Positions 1 to 8,044 of a stretch of 64,000 bases of DNA are shown here, piece by piece; the first letter of the stretch is position 1; every line of letters starts with the position of its first letter. The notes under the pieces are model-generated. The model was not told the DNA's origin. It did not search any database and saw nothing but the letters and a program-made list of their open reading frames with translations. The position numbers were made by a program, and so were the translations under genes. Location of the stretch: contig CAVSRU010000003.1 of NCBI GenBank assembly GCA_963730535.1, positions 310,001 through 374,000 of the forward strand, given 5' to 3'. The stretch is from DASSUW01 sp963730535. GTDB taxonomy: Bacteria; Actinomycetota; Thermoleophilia; Solirubrobacterales; Solirubrobacteraceae.

Positions 1-46
1 CGTACCGGCGGCGACGGGGGCGGCGCCAGTTGTACGGTGTAAACGG

Positions 47-793
47 ATGCCCGCTCAAGCGTATGCCGGCAAGGAGTGCGTCTGCCAGTTCCGCAAGGGC
101 ATCTGCGACCAGACGTGCGTGCAGGGCATGCTCGAGACGCCGTTCTACATCGCGTGCCTGAAGCTGACCGGGCGGCGGTGCCTGGTGGTCGGCGGCGGGG
201 AGATCGGGCTCGAGAAGGTCGAGGGGCTGCTGGCGTGCGACGGCCGGGTCGTGCTCGTGGCGCCCGAGGCGGTGCCCGAGCTGGAGGCGCTCGCCGCCGA
301 GGGGTCGATCGAGTGGCTGCGGCGGGAGTACGAGCCGGGCGACCTCGATGCGACGTTCATCGCGATCGCCGCGACCGACGACACCGACGTCAACATCCGC
401 GTGTACGAGGACGCCGAGCGGCGGGCGATGCTGGTGAACATCGTCGACGTACCGCCGCTGTGCAACTTCATCCTGCCCGCCATCGTCCGCACCGGCCCGC
501 TGGCGATCGCGATCTCCACGGCCGGCGCCTCGCCCGCGCTGGCCAAGCGGATCAAGCGCCAGATCGCCGACGAGTTCGGCGAGCCGTACGCGCGCCTGGC
601 CGTGCTGCTCAACGACGCGCGCGGGTGGGCCAAGGGCACGCTGCCGACCTACCAGGATCGCAAGGCGTTCTTCGAGGGCATCGTCAACGGCGAGCCCGAC
701 CCGATCGAGCTGCTCCGCGCGGGCGACGAGCCCGCCGTGCTGGAGCTCATCGCCGCCGCTCAGCGCGAGCACGGCGCCGCCGCCCCGGCGTAA
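47..793 (+). CDS. Precorrin-2 dehydrogenase / sirohydrochlorin ferrochelatase-like (CysG N-terminal type)
   Basis: Predicted to oxidise precorrin-2 to sirohydrochlorin with NAD and perhaps insert iron, on the siroheme branch of tetrapyrrole synthesis. The Rossmann glycine motif VVGGGEIGLEK lies near residues 47-57 and the family block STAGASPALAKR near 157-168. The length of about 220 residues without the leader fits the stand-alone SirC/Met8-like family. Two starts are possible. ATG 47 gives 248 aa with a leader holding four cysteines (C11, C13, C20, C24). ATG 128 gives 221 aa starting MLETPFYIA, which is the usual family start. CobA-HemD, which makes its substrate, lies 5 kb downstream on the same strand. 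The function call is good; the start is unsettled. Confidence 0.85.
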   Translation: MPAQAYAGKECVCQFRKGICDQTCVQGMLETPFYIACLKLTGRRCLVVGGGEIGLEKVEGLLACDGRVVLVAPEAVPELEALAAEGSIEWLRREYEPGDLDATFIAIAATDDTDVNIRVYEDAERRAMLVNIVDVPPLCNFILPAIVRTGPLAIAISTAGASPALAKRIKRQIADEFGEPYARLAVLLNDARGWAKGTLPTYQDRKAFFEGIVNGEPDPIELLRAGDEPAVLELIAAAQREHGAAAPA

Positions 794-815
794 GCTGCGC
801 GCCATCCGGACCGCC

Positions 816-1283
816 GTGCTCACGATCTCGACGTCCGTCTCGCGCCGGGAGGCGGAGGATCTCTCCGGGCCGCGGCTCGCCGAGGCGGCCGAGCGGGCGG
901 GGTGCGAGGTGGTCGCGATGGAGGTGGTGCCGGACGACTTCGCGCTCATCGAGGACCGGCTGCACCACTACGTCGACGACGGCTGCGACCTGATCTTCAC
1001 CACCGGCGGCACCGGCCTGACGCCCGACGACGTGACTCCCGAGGCGACCCGCGCGGTGATCGAGCGGGACGCTCCCGGGTTCGCGGAGGCGATGCGGACC
1101 GAGGGCGCGCGGCACACGCCGATGGGGATCCTCACCCGCGGCGTGTCGGGCGTCGCCGGGCGGACGCTGATCGTCAACTTCCCCGGCTCGCCGAAGGCGA
1201 TCGACCAGCTGTTCGGGGTCCTCGAGCCGACGCTCCGGCACGTCGTGCAGACGCTGCGCGGCGACTCGTCGCATGAACACTGA
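816..1283 (+). CDS. MogA/MoaB-family molybdopterin adenylyltransferase-like protein
   Basis: Molybdenum cofactor enzyme family that adenylylates molybdopterin or binds it. Visible motifs are FTTGGTGLTPDDVTPEAT and, near the C-terminus, SPKAIDQLFGVLEP. The usual length is about 160 aa. The GTG at 816 cuts into the first beta strand, because the family normally begins with a few residues and then AVLTIS. In frame upstream are ATC 804 and CTG 795, and a TAAGCT hexamer at 791-796 looks like a -10 box, so the true start may be a rare codon. The end overlaps ccmA by 11 nt. No other molybdopterin genes are in the window, so the role is inferred from family only. Confidence 0.75.
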   Translation: MLTISTSVSRREAEDLSGPRLAEAAERAGCEVVAMEVVPDDFALIEDRLHHYVDDGCDLIFTTGGTGLTPDDVTPEATRAVIERDAPGFAEAMRTEGARHTPMGILTRGVSGVAGRTLIVNFPGSPKAIDQLFGVLEPTLRHVVQTLRGDSSHEH

Positions 1284-1959
1284 GCCGGCGGTGGCGCTCC
1301 GCGAAGTGAGCCGCGCGTATGGGGAGCGCGTGGCGCTGGCCGGTGTGTCGCTGACGCTGCCGCGGGGCGCGACGCTGGCCGTCTTCGGCGCCAACGGAGC
1401 GGGCAAGACGACGCTGCTCCGGATCCTCGCCACGCTGCTGCGCCCGCACGCCGGGTCGGCCGTCGTGCTCGGGCGCACGCTGCCCCAGGAGGGCTGGGCG
1501 GTCCGCGGACGGGTCGGCCTGCTCGGCCACGAGCCGCTCCTCTACCGGGACCTGTCCGCGCGCGAGAACCTGCGCTTCCACGCGCGGCTGCACGGCGTGG
1601 CGATGGCTCGCATCGGCGAGCTGCTCGAGGCGGTGGGGATGGCGCGGCGGGCCGACGAGCCGGTGCGCGGGCTGTCGCGGGGGATGGCGCAGCGCGTGGC
1701 GATCTGCCGGGCGGTGCTGCATGAGCCCGAGCTGCTGCTGCTCGACGAGCCGCTGGCCAACCTCGACCCGGGCGCCGCAGGCGCGGTCGCGCCGCTGATC
1801 GGGCGGGCGAGCGGCGCCACCCGGGTGCTGATCTCGCACGACGTCGAGCAGGGGCTGGCCGAAGCTGACCTCGTGCTGGGCTTACGGGCGGGCCGTCCCG
1901 AGCTCTTGGCGCCGGCGCGCGAGGTGGCGCGGGACGACCTGCGAGGGCTGTACGCATGA
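1273..1959 (+). CDS. ccmA: Heme exporter ATP-binding protein CcmA
   Basis: ATPase of the CcmABCD complex used in System I cytochrome c maturation, where it powers release of holo-CcmE. Walker A is GANGAGKTT near residues 38-46, the signature LSRGMAQR is near 134-141, and Walker B with LLLLDEP is near 156-162. The length of 228 aa is normal. It starts inside the preceding gene and its stop overlaps ccmB (ATGA), so ccmA, ccmB and ccmC form one transcription unit. The assignment rests on the following ccmB and ccmC, because the ATPase alone would be called a generic ABC protein. Confidence 0.88.
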   Translation: MNTEPAVALREVSRAYGERVALAGVSLTLPRGATLAVFGANGAGKTTLLRILATLLRPHAGSAVVLGRTLPQEGWAVRGRVGLLGHEPLLYRDLSARENLRFHARLHGVAMARIGELLEAVGMARRADEPVRGLSRGMAQRVAICRAVLHEPELLLLDEPLANLDPGAAGAVAPLIGRASGATRVLISHDVEQGLAEADLVLGLRAGRPELLAPAREVARDDLRGLYA

Positions 1960-2630
1960 GGCGGGCGGTCGCGGCGGTCGTGCGGAAGGACCTGCGGGTG
2001 GAGCTGCGCACCGGGGAGGCGGTGCCGGCCATGCTGCTGTTCAGCGTCTCGACCTTCGTGCTGTTCCACTTCGCGCTCGACCGCGCCTCGGTGGAGGGCG
2101 AGCTCGCGGCGGGCGTGCTGTGGGTCACGCTCCTGTTCGCGGCCGTGCTCGGCATGAGCCGGCTGTTCGTGGCCGAGCGCGAGCAGGGCGGCTTCGACGG
2201 GTTCCTGCTGGCGCCGGTCGACCGCACCTCGCTGTTCGTCGCCAAGGCCGCCGTGCTGTTCTCCTTCCTGGTGGCCGTCGAGCTCGCCGCCGTGCCGGCC
2301 TTCTCGATCCTGATGCTCGGCCCGTCGCCGTGGCCGGTCGCCCCGGAGCTCGTGCTCGTGCTGCTGCTCGCCGACCTCGGGATCGCCGTCGTCGGGACGC
2401 TGGTCGGCGCGCTCGGGATCCAGACCCGCGCGCGGGAGCTGATCGTTCCGATCCTCGCGCTGCCGCTGATGATCCCGCTCGTGATCGCTGCCGCCCGCGC
2501 CACGTCGCCGCTGTTCCTCGAGGCGGGCGCCGAGGCGCTGCCGGGCCGCTGGCTGCTCGTGCTCGGCCTCTATGATCTCGTGTTCGGATTGGTCGCCTTC
2601 GCGGTCTTCGATTTCCTCTTGGAGGATTAG
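1956..2630 (+). CDS. ccmB: Heme exporter membrane protein CcmB
   Basis: Membrane subunit of the CcmAB transporter. The protein has 224 aa with about six hydrophobic segments. The N-terminus VVRKDLRVELRTGEAVPAML resembles other CcmB proteins, and residues about 73-84 contain ERE, as in the family (FVAEREQGGFDG). The start ATG overlaps the ccmA stop (ATGA). GGAGG at 2621-2625, at its 3' end, serves the following ccmC start. Identity is supported by position between ccmA and ccmC. Confidence 0.88.
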   Translation: MRRAVAAVVRKDLRVELRTGEAVPAMLLFSVSTFVLFHFALDRASVEGELAAGVLWVTLLFAAVLGMSRLFVAEREQGGFDGFLLAPVDRTSLFVAKAAVLFSFLVAVELAAVPAFSILMLGPSPWPVAPELVLVLLLADLGIAVVGTLVGALGIQTRARELIVPILALPLMIPLVIAAARATSPLFLEAGAEALPGRWLLVLGLYDLVFGLVAFAVFDFLLED

Positions 2631-2636
2631 CCAGAC

Positions 2637-3368
2637 GTGTTCGCCCGAGGGCTCAAGCCGCTCTCCATCGCCTCAGTCGTCCTGATCGTCGGTGCGTTCG
2701 CGCTCGTGTTCTTCTACGCGCCCAACGACGCGGACCAGGGCTTCGTGCAGAAGATCTTCTACCTGCACGTGCCGCTGGCGATCGTGGCGCTGTTCGGCTT
2801 CGTGGCCGGCGGCGTCTTCGGCATCGGCTACCTGCGGACGGGCGATCGCTCGCACGACCTGCGCTCGTACGTGGCGATCCACATCTCGCTCATCCTCGCG
2901 GTCGCCGCGCTGGTGACCGGCTCGATCTGGGCGCGCGCGGCGTGGGGACAGTGGTGGGTGTGGGACGAGCCGACGCTGGTCTCGTTCCTGATCGTCTTCC
3001 TGCTCTACGCCTGCTACCAGCCGCTGCGGTTCTCGATCGAGGACCCTGAGCGGCAGGCGCGCACGGCCGCCGTATTCGCGATCGTGGCGGGGGCCTTCGT
3101 CCCGCTGAACTTCATGGCCGTGCGGCTCGCGGAGTCGCTCGTCCACCCGCGCGTGCTGAGCGCGACCGGCGGCTCGATGCCCGGCGAGATGCGGCTCACG
3201 TTCCTCGTCGCGCTCGCCGGCATGGCGGTGCTGTTCGTGACGCTGTGGAAGTACGAGCTGACGTCCAAGCAGGCGTCGATGCAGCTGCGGGCGCTCAAGC
3301 GGGCGCTCGCCGAGGAGGACGACCCATGGGTCCCGACCCGGCGCAGCGCCGCGCCCCAGCGGATCTGA
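2637..3368 (+). CDS. ccmC: Heme export/handling protein CcmC
   Basis: Multi-spanning membrane protein that binds heme on the outer face and passes it to the chaperone CcmE. The diagnostic tryptophan-rich motif WGQWWVWDEPT lies near residues 102-112, flanked by membrane helices. Histidines in FYLHVP (about 42) and in SLVHPR (about 170) match the family heme ligands. The start is GTG, preceded by GGAGG at 2621-2625. The length of 243 aa is typical. The stop overlaps the next small gene (TGATG). No ccmE, ccmF or ccmH is seen in the window. Confidence 0.92.
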   Translation: MFARGLKPLSIASVVLIVGAFALVFFYAPNDADQGFVQKIFYLHVPLAIVALFGFVAGGVFGIGYLRTGDRSHDLRSYVAIHISLILAVAALVTGSIWARAAWGQWWVWDEPTLVSFLIVFLLYACYQPLRFSIEDPERQARTAAVFAIVAGAFVPLNFMAVRLAESLVHPRVLSATGGSMPGEMRLTFLVALAGMAVLFVTLWKYELTSKQASMQLRALKRALAEEDDPWVPTRRSAAPQRI

Positions 3369-3574
3369 TGCCGGCCCTCCCGCTCGACGACGCCGGCCCG
3401 TACGTGGCCGCCGCCTACCTCGTCTTCCTCGCCCTCATCCTCGTCTACGTCGCGATCATGGCCGCCAAGCTGGCGCGCATCGCCCGCGAGCTCGGCGAGC
3501 TGGGCGAGATCGTCGAGCGGCGGGCGGCCGAGCGCCGCGAGCGCGACGGCGAGGAGGAGGCGGTCCACCGATGA
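3368..3574 (+). CDS. ccmD: CcmD-like small membrane protein
   Basis: A 68-aa protein with one membrane span (about residues 12-34, AAAYLVFLALILVYVAIM) followed by an acidic and basic helix. This is the size and layout of CcmD, which stabilises CcmABC and helps release holo-CcmE. The ATG overlaps the ccmC stop, and its own stop overlaps the hemA start (ATGA), so it lies inside the operon. Sequence conservation in CcmD is low, so the call is mainly positional. Confidence 0.7.
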   Translation: MPALPLDDAGPYVAAAYLVFLALILVYVAIMAAKLARIARELGELGEIVERRAAERRERDGEEEAVHR

Positions 3575-4894
3575 GCGAGCTGCTCGCGCTGGGGGCCTCT
3601 CATAAGACGGCGGCGCTCGCCGTGCGCGAGCGCATCGCGCTCACCGAGGGCGGCGCCGAGCCGCTGCTGCGCGAGCTGACCGGGCACGAGGAGATCGGCG
3701 AGGCGGTCGCGCTCTCGACCTGCAACCGCACCGAGCTGTACCTCATGGTGCGCGACCCGGTGGAGGCCGAGTCGACGGTGCTCTCGCTCCTCGCCCGGCG
3801 CGCCGGCATCCGGCCGACGGAGCTGCTCGACAGCATCTACTCGCTGCGCAACTGCGACGCCGCCCGGCACCTGTACCGCGTCTCGAGCGGCCTCGAGTCG
3901 ATGATCGTGGGCGAGGCCGAGGTGCAGGGCCAGGTCAAACGCGCGTACGAGGCCGCGCTCGCCGCCCGCACGACCGGGCCGATGACCAACAAGCTGTTCC
4001 GCGCCGCGCTCGCGACCGGCAAGCGGGTGCGCACCGAGACGTCGATCTCCGCCGGGCGCGCCAGCGTGGCGTCGGTCGCCGTGGACGCGGCGCGCGAGGC
4101 CCTGGGCGACCTCACCGCGCGCCACGTCGTGATCATCGGGGCCGGCGAGACCGCCGAGCTGACCGCGCAGGCGCTGCACGACCACGGCGTCACCACGATG
4201 TTCATCGCCAACCGGCGGCGCGAGCGGGCGATCGCGCTCGCGCAGCGGTTCGGCGGCGCCTCCGGCTCGTTCGACGCGTTGCCCGCCGAGCTGGGCCGCG
4301 CGGACATCGTCATCGCGTCGACCTCCTCGCCCCACACGCTGCTCGGAGCCGAGGAGCTCGCGGTCGTGGTCGCCGAGCGCCGGGAGCGGCCGCTACTGCT
4401 CGTCGACCTCGCCGTGCCGCGGGACATCGAGGCGGCCGCCGGGGAGCTCCCGGGCGTCACGCTGCTCGACATCGACGGGCTCCAGGCCCAGGTCGCGGGC
4501 CACATCTCCGTGCGGCGGGCCGAGGCCCGGCGCGCCGAGGGCATCGTCGAGGAGGAGATCCAGGCCTTCGCGGGCTGGCTGGGCTCGCTCGAAGTCATCC
4601 CCACGGTGACCGCCCTGCGCACGCGCGCGGACGAGGTGGTCGCCCAGGTGCTGGCCGAGAACGACGGCCGCTGGGAGGGCCTGAGCGAACGCGACCGCCG
4701 CCGCGTCGAGGCGCTCGCCCGGGCCGTCGCCAACCGCCTCCTGCACGAGCCGACGCTGCACGTGAAGAGCCTCGAGGGCGGCCATCGCCATGCGCGCCTC
4801 CAGCTCCTGCGCGAGCTGTTCGGCCTCGAGGAGGGCCGCCGACGAGGGCGCCCGCCGGCAGCCCGGCGAGGTCCGCGAGCTGCGACGGCGGTGA
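3571..4894 (+). CDS. hemA: Glutamyl-tRNA reductase HemA, with an apparent 1-nt frameshift near its 3' end
   Basis: Reduces glutamyl-tRNA to glutamate-1-semialdehyde with NADPH, the first step of C5-pathway heme synthesis. STCNRTELY carries the catalytic cysteine (about Cys51), SSGLESMIVGEAEVQGQVK is the substrate region, and GAGETAELTAQAL is the NADPH site. As written, the frame runs on into hemC as one 738-residue reading frame (3571-5787). The tail after about 4833 is Arg/Pro-rich with many A/T third bases. Removing one G from the run at 4833-4835 gives a tail EEAADEGARRQP... ending at TGA 4892-4894, which overlaps the hemC GTG (GTGA) and has normal GC third positions. I therefore read two genes with an extra base, not a fusion. 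Confidence 0.85.
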
Positions 4895-5787
4895 GCGCCG
4901 GGCCCGCCCTGCGGATCGGGACCCGCGGGAGCACGCTGGCGCTCGCGCAGGCACGTGCGGTCGCGCGGGACCTCGGTGCTCCGAGCGAGCTCGTGACGAT
5001 CACGACGGCGGGCGACGTCGACCGGGCGCGGGGCGACAAGTCGCGCTGGGTGAGCGCGCTCGAGGCCGAGCTGATGGACGGCCATATCGACCTCGCGGTG
5101 CATTCGGCGAAGGACGTGCCGGCCGAGCTCGCGCCGGGGACGGCGATCGTCGCCACCCCGCGGCGGGCCGACCCGCTCGACGTGCTGGTGGGCGAGCGCC
5201 GCCTCGCCGCCGTGCGCGAGGGGGCGCGGGTGGGGACCAGCGCGCTGCGCCGCCGCGCGCAGCTGCTCGCCGTCCGCCCTGACCTCGTGGTCACCGAGCT
5301 GCGGGGCAACGTCGACACGCGGCTGCGCAAGCGTGCTGCCGGGGAGGTCGACGTGCTCGTGCTCGCCGCGGCCGGCCTCGACCGGCTCGGCCGGCGCCGC
5401 GAGGCCGGCGGCGCGCTTGCCGACACCGTGTTCGTCCCCGCCTCCGGCCAGGGCGTGATCGCGATCCAGGCCCGGGAGGGCTCCCCCGCCGCCGAGGTCG
5501 CCGCCGCCGCGTGCCATCGCCGCACCCTGGCGTGCCTGTTCGCGGAGCGGGCCGCCGTGCGCGAGCTGTCCGCGAGCTGCCACACGTCCGTGGGAATCCA
5601 CGCGGATCGCGCGCGGGTTCGCGGGTTCGCCGGGCTGCCCGACGGCTCGGAGTGGATCGTCGACGAGGTCCCCATCGCGGCCGACGAGACGGACTTCGAA
5701 GCCGCCGCCCTCGAGCTCGCACGGCGGATGCTGGCCGCCGGCGCCGCCGATCTGCTGCGGGCGGCCGAGGCGATGGCGGCGCGGTGA
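4891..5787 (+). CDS. hemC: Porphobilinogen deaminase (hydroxymethylbilane synthase) HemC
   Basis: Condenses four porphobilinogens into hydroxymethylbilane. It starts at GTG 4891 with RIGTRGSTLALAQAR, the typical N-terminus. HSAKDVP (about 71-77) is the catalytic region, and Cys230 in ELSASCHTSVG is the expected dipyrromethane cofactor attachment residue. The length of 298 aa is normal. It overlaps the next gene by GTGA at 5784-5787. Uninterrupted frame with hemA upstream is best explained by an extra base in hemA. Confidence 0.92.
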   Translation: MSAGPALRIGTRGSTLALAQARAVARDLGAPSELVTITTAGDVDRARGDKSRWVSALEAELMDGHIDLAVHSAKDVPAELAPGTAIVATPRRADPLDVLVGERRLAAVREGARVGTSALRRRAQLLAVRPDLVVTELRGNVDTRLRKRAAGEVDVLVLAAAGLDRLGRRREAGGALADTVFVPASGQGVIAIQAREGSPAAEVAAAACHRRTLACLFAERAAVRELSASCHTSVGIHADRARVRGFAGLPDGSEWIVDEVPIAADETDFEAAALELARRMLAAGAADLLRAAEAMAAR

Positions 5788-7238
5788 GCGGGATCGTCCA
5801 TCTCGTCGGCGCCGGCCCCGGCGACCCCGGACTGCTGACCGTCCGCGCGGTCGAGCTGATCGCCGCCGCCGACGTGATCCTCTACGACCGTCTCATCCCT
5901 CCCGAGGCGCTCGCTCACGCGCGGCCCGGCGCGGAGGTCGTCTACGTGGGCAAGCAGGGAGAGGGGCCGCAGTTCCCGCAGGACGACACGCATCGCCTGC
6001 TGCTCGAGCACGCCCGCGCCGGGCGCCGCGTCGTGCGCCTCAAGGGGGGCGATCCGTTCGTGTTCGGCCGCGGCGGCGAGGAGGCGCTGGTGCTGCAGGA
6101 GGCCGGCATCCCGTTCGAGGTGGTGCCCGGCGTCACCGCCGGCATCGCCGCCCCCGCCTACGCCGGCATCCCGGTCACGCATCGCGACGTCGCCAGCGGC
6201 GTGGCGTTCGTCACCGGCCACGAGGACCCCGACAAGCCCGAGTCGGCGATCGACTGGGAGGCGCTCGCGGCGTTCCCGGGCACGCTCGTCTTCTACATGG
6301 GCGTGCGCGCCCTGCCCCGCATCGCGGAGCGCCTCGTCGCCGGCGGCCGCCCGCCGAGCCAGCCGGTCGCCGTCGTCGAGAACGGCACGCTCGCGGGCCA
6401 GCGCACGCTCCTCGCCACGCTCGCCGACGTCGCCGACCGCGCACGGGAGGACGGCATCCGGGCGCCCGCGATCACGGTCGTCGGCGACGTATGCGCGCTG
6501 CGTGAGCAGCTCGCCTGGCTGGAGCACCGCCCACTGCACGGACGCACGGTCGCCGTCACCCGCGCGCGTGCCCAGGCGAGCGCGCTGGCCGCCCGGCTGC
6601 GCTCCCTCGGCGCGAAGGTGATCGAGGCGCCGGCGATCCGGATCGAGCCGCTCGACACGCCGCTTCCCGCGATGAACGGCTACGACCTCGTCTGCGTCAC
6701 GTCGCCCAACGGCGCCGAGCTGCTGCTCGACCGCCTGCGCGACGCGCGGGAGCTCGCCGGCCGCACGGTGGCGGCGATCGGTCCGGGCACGGCCGCCGCG
6801 CTGCGCGCCCGCGGGGTCGAGGCCGACGTGGTGCCGGAGCGGGCGGTGGCCGAGGGGCTGGTCGAGGCGCTCGCGGACGTCCCCGCCGAGCGGGTGCTCG
6901 TGGCCCGCGCCGAGGAAGGGCGCGACGTCCTGCCGGACGCGCTCCGCGCCCGCGGCGCGCAGGTGGACCTGCTCCCGCTCTACCGAACGGTCGCCGAGCC
7001 GCTCGACGACGAGACCCGCACGGCTGCCGCCGGGGCCGACTACCTCCTCTTCACCTCCGCCTCCTCGGTGCGCTTCTTCGCCGAGGCGGCCGGCAACGGC
7101 GCGCTCGACGGCCCGCGGCTGGCGAGCATCGGCCCCGCCACGAGCGCCGCGCTGCGCGAGCATGGCGCCGAGCCGCACCTCGAGGCGGATCCCCACACTC
7201 CCGACGGGCTCGTCGCCGCCCTGCTCGCCGACGCATGA
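5784..7238 (+). CDS. Fused uroporphyrinogen-III C-methyltransferase and uroporphyrinogen-III synthase (CobA-HemD)
   Basis: Bifunctional protein of 484 aa. The N-terminal domain (about 1-245) is a SAM-dependent CobA/SumT with HLVGAGPGDPGLLT, VRLKGGDPFVFGRGGEE and VVPGVTAGIAAPAYAGIP. It makes precorrin-2. The C-terminal domain (about 250-484) is a HemD uroporphyrinogen-III synthase, from RTVAVTRARAQASALA to FTSASSVRFFAEA. The fusion places the enzyme that makes uroporphyrinogen III beside the one that diverts it to siroheme. CobA-HemD fusions are known in several Gram-positives. The GTG start overlaps the hemC stop, and its own stop overlaps the next gene. Confidence 0.92.
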   Translation: MSGIVHLVGAGPGDPGLLTVRAVELIAAADVILYDRLIPPEALAHARPGAEVVYVGKQGEGPQFPQDDTHRLLLEHARAGRRVVRLKGGDPFVFGRGGEEALVLQEAGIPFEVVPGVTAGIAAPAYAGIPVTHRDVASGVAFVTGHEDPDKPESAIDWEALAAFPGTLVFYMGVRALPRIAERLVAGGRPPSQPVAVVENGTLAGQRTLLATLADVADRAREDGIRAPAITVVGDVCALREQLAWLEHRPLHGRTVAVTRARAQASALAARLRSLGAKVIEAPAIRIEPLDTPLPAMNGYDLVCVTSPNGAELLLDRLRDARELAGRTVAAIGPGTAAALRARGVEADVVPERAVAEGLVEALADVPAERVLVARAEEGRDVLPDALRARGAQVDLLPLYRTVAEPLDDETRTAAAGADYLLFTSASSVRFFAEAAGNGALDGPRLASIGPATSAALREHGAEPHLEADPHTPDGLVAALLADA

Positions 7239-8044
7239 CGCTCCCGATCACCTTCCTCTCCGACTACGGCCTGGCCGACGAGTTCGTCGGGGTCGTCCAC
7301 GGCGTGATCGCGCGGGTCTGCCCCGACGCGCGGGTGATCGACCTCGGCCACGGGGTCCCGCGCCAGGACGTGCAGGCGGGCGCGCGCATGCTCGAGCGCG
7401 CGCTCCCGTACGCGCCTGCCGGTGTGCACCTCGCGGTCGTCGACCCCGAGGTCGGCGCCCGCCGGCGCGCCGTCGCGCTGCGCACCGCGGAGGAGGAGCG
7501 CCTGCTCGTCGGCCCCGACAACGGGCTGCTGGTTCCCGCCGCGGAGCGGTTCGGCGGCGTGGCGGAGGCGGTGGAGATCTCGGCGTCCCCGTGGCGGCTG
7601 GAGCCGGTCTCGGCGACGTTCCACGGCCGCGACGTCTTCGCGCCGGTGGCGGCCCGGCTCGCCGCCGGCGAGCCGCTGGCGGCGGCGGGCGTTCCGCTCG
7701 AGCCGGGGGAGCTCGTCGCCCTCGAGCGCTCGCGGCCGCGGCGGGAGGCCGATGCGCTGGTGGCGCATGTGGTCGCGGCCGACACGTACGGCAACGCGAT
7801 CCTCGACGCGACCCACGCCGACCTCATGGAGAGCGGCCTGCGGCTCGGCGACCCGGTGGCGGCGCGCACCGGCGGGCGCCGCGTGCGCGGGGTCGTGGCC
7901 CGCACGTTCTCCGACGTCGGCGCCGGGTCGCTGCTGCTCTACGAGGACGCCGGCGGCGCGCTCGCGCTGGCGGTCAACGGCGGCGACGCCGCGGCGCTGC
8001 TCGGTGTGCGGGCCGGCGACGAGGTGCGCCTGGAGGTGGCGTGA
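7235..8044 (+). CDS. SAM hydrolase (DUF62, S-adenosyl-L-methionine hydroxide adenosyltransferase)
   Basis: Family that hydrolyses SAM to adenosine and methionine, and is related to fluorinase and chlorinase. The N-terminus ITFLSDYGLADEFVGVVHG, the block DLGHGVPRQDVQ, VVDPEVGARRRA and GPDNGLL are family hallmarks. The length of 269 aa is typical. It overlaps cobA-hemD by ATGA and birA by GTGA. Its place behind a SAM-using methyltransferase may be incidental. Nothing suggests a halogenase, but that was not tested. Confidence 0.85.
   Translation: MTLPITFLSDYGLADEFVGVVHGVIARVCPDARVIDLGHGVPRQDVQAGARMLERALPYAPAGVHLAVVDPEVGARRRAVALRTAEEERLLVGPDNGLLVPAAERFGGVAEAVEISASPWRLEPVSATFHGRDVFAPVAARLAAGEPLAAAGVPLEPGELVALERSRPRREADALVAHVVAADTYGNAILDATHADLMESGLRLGDPVAARTGGRRVRGVVARTFSDVGAGSLLLYEDAGGALALAVNGGDAAALLGVRAGDEVRLEVA

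Noticed and set aside
3571..5787. A true HemA-HemC fusion protein
   Set aside because: Third-position composition and a natural overlapping stop/start in the neighbouring frame favour one extra base. Kept as a finding to verify rather than as the annotation.
3837..7196. A 1119-codon open frame on the minus strand opposite hemA-hemC-hemD
   Set aside because: It is the reverse shadow of well-supported genes in high-GC DNA. Its product is Arg/Ala/Gly-rich low-complexity and matches no fold.
7235..8044. Fluorinase or chlorinase activity for the DUF62 protein
   Set aside because: The family default is SAM hydrolysis, and no halogen-pathway genes or diagnostic insertion were seen.
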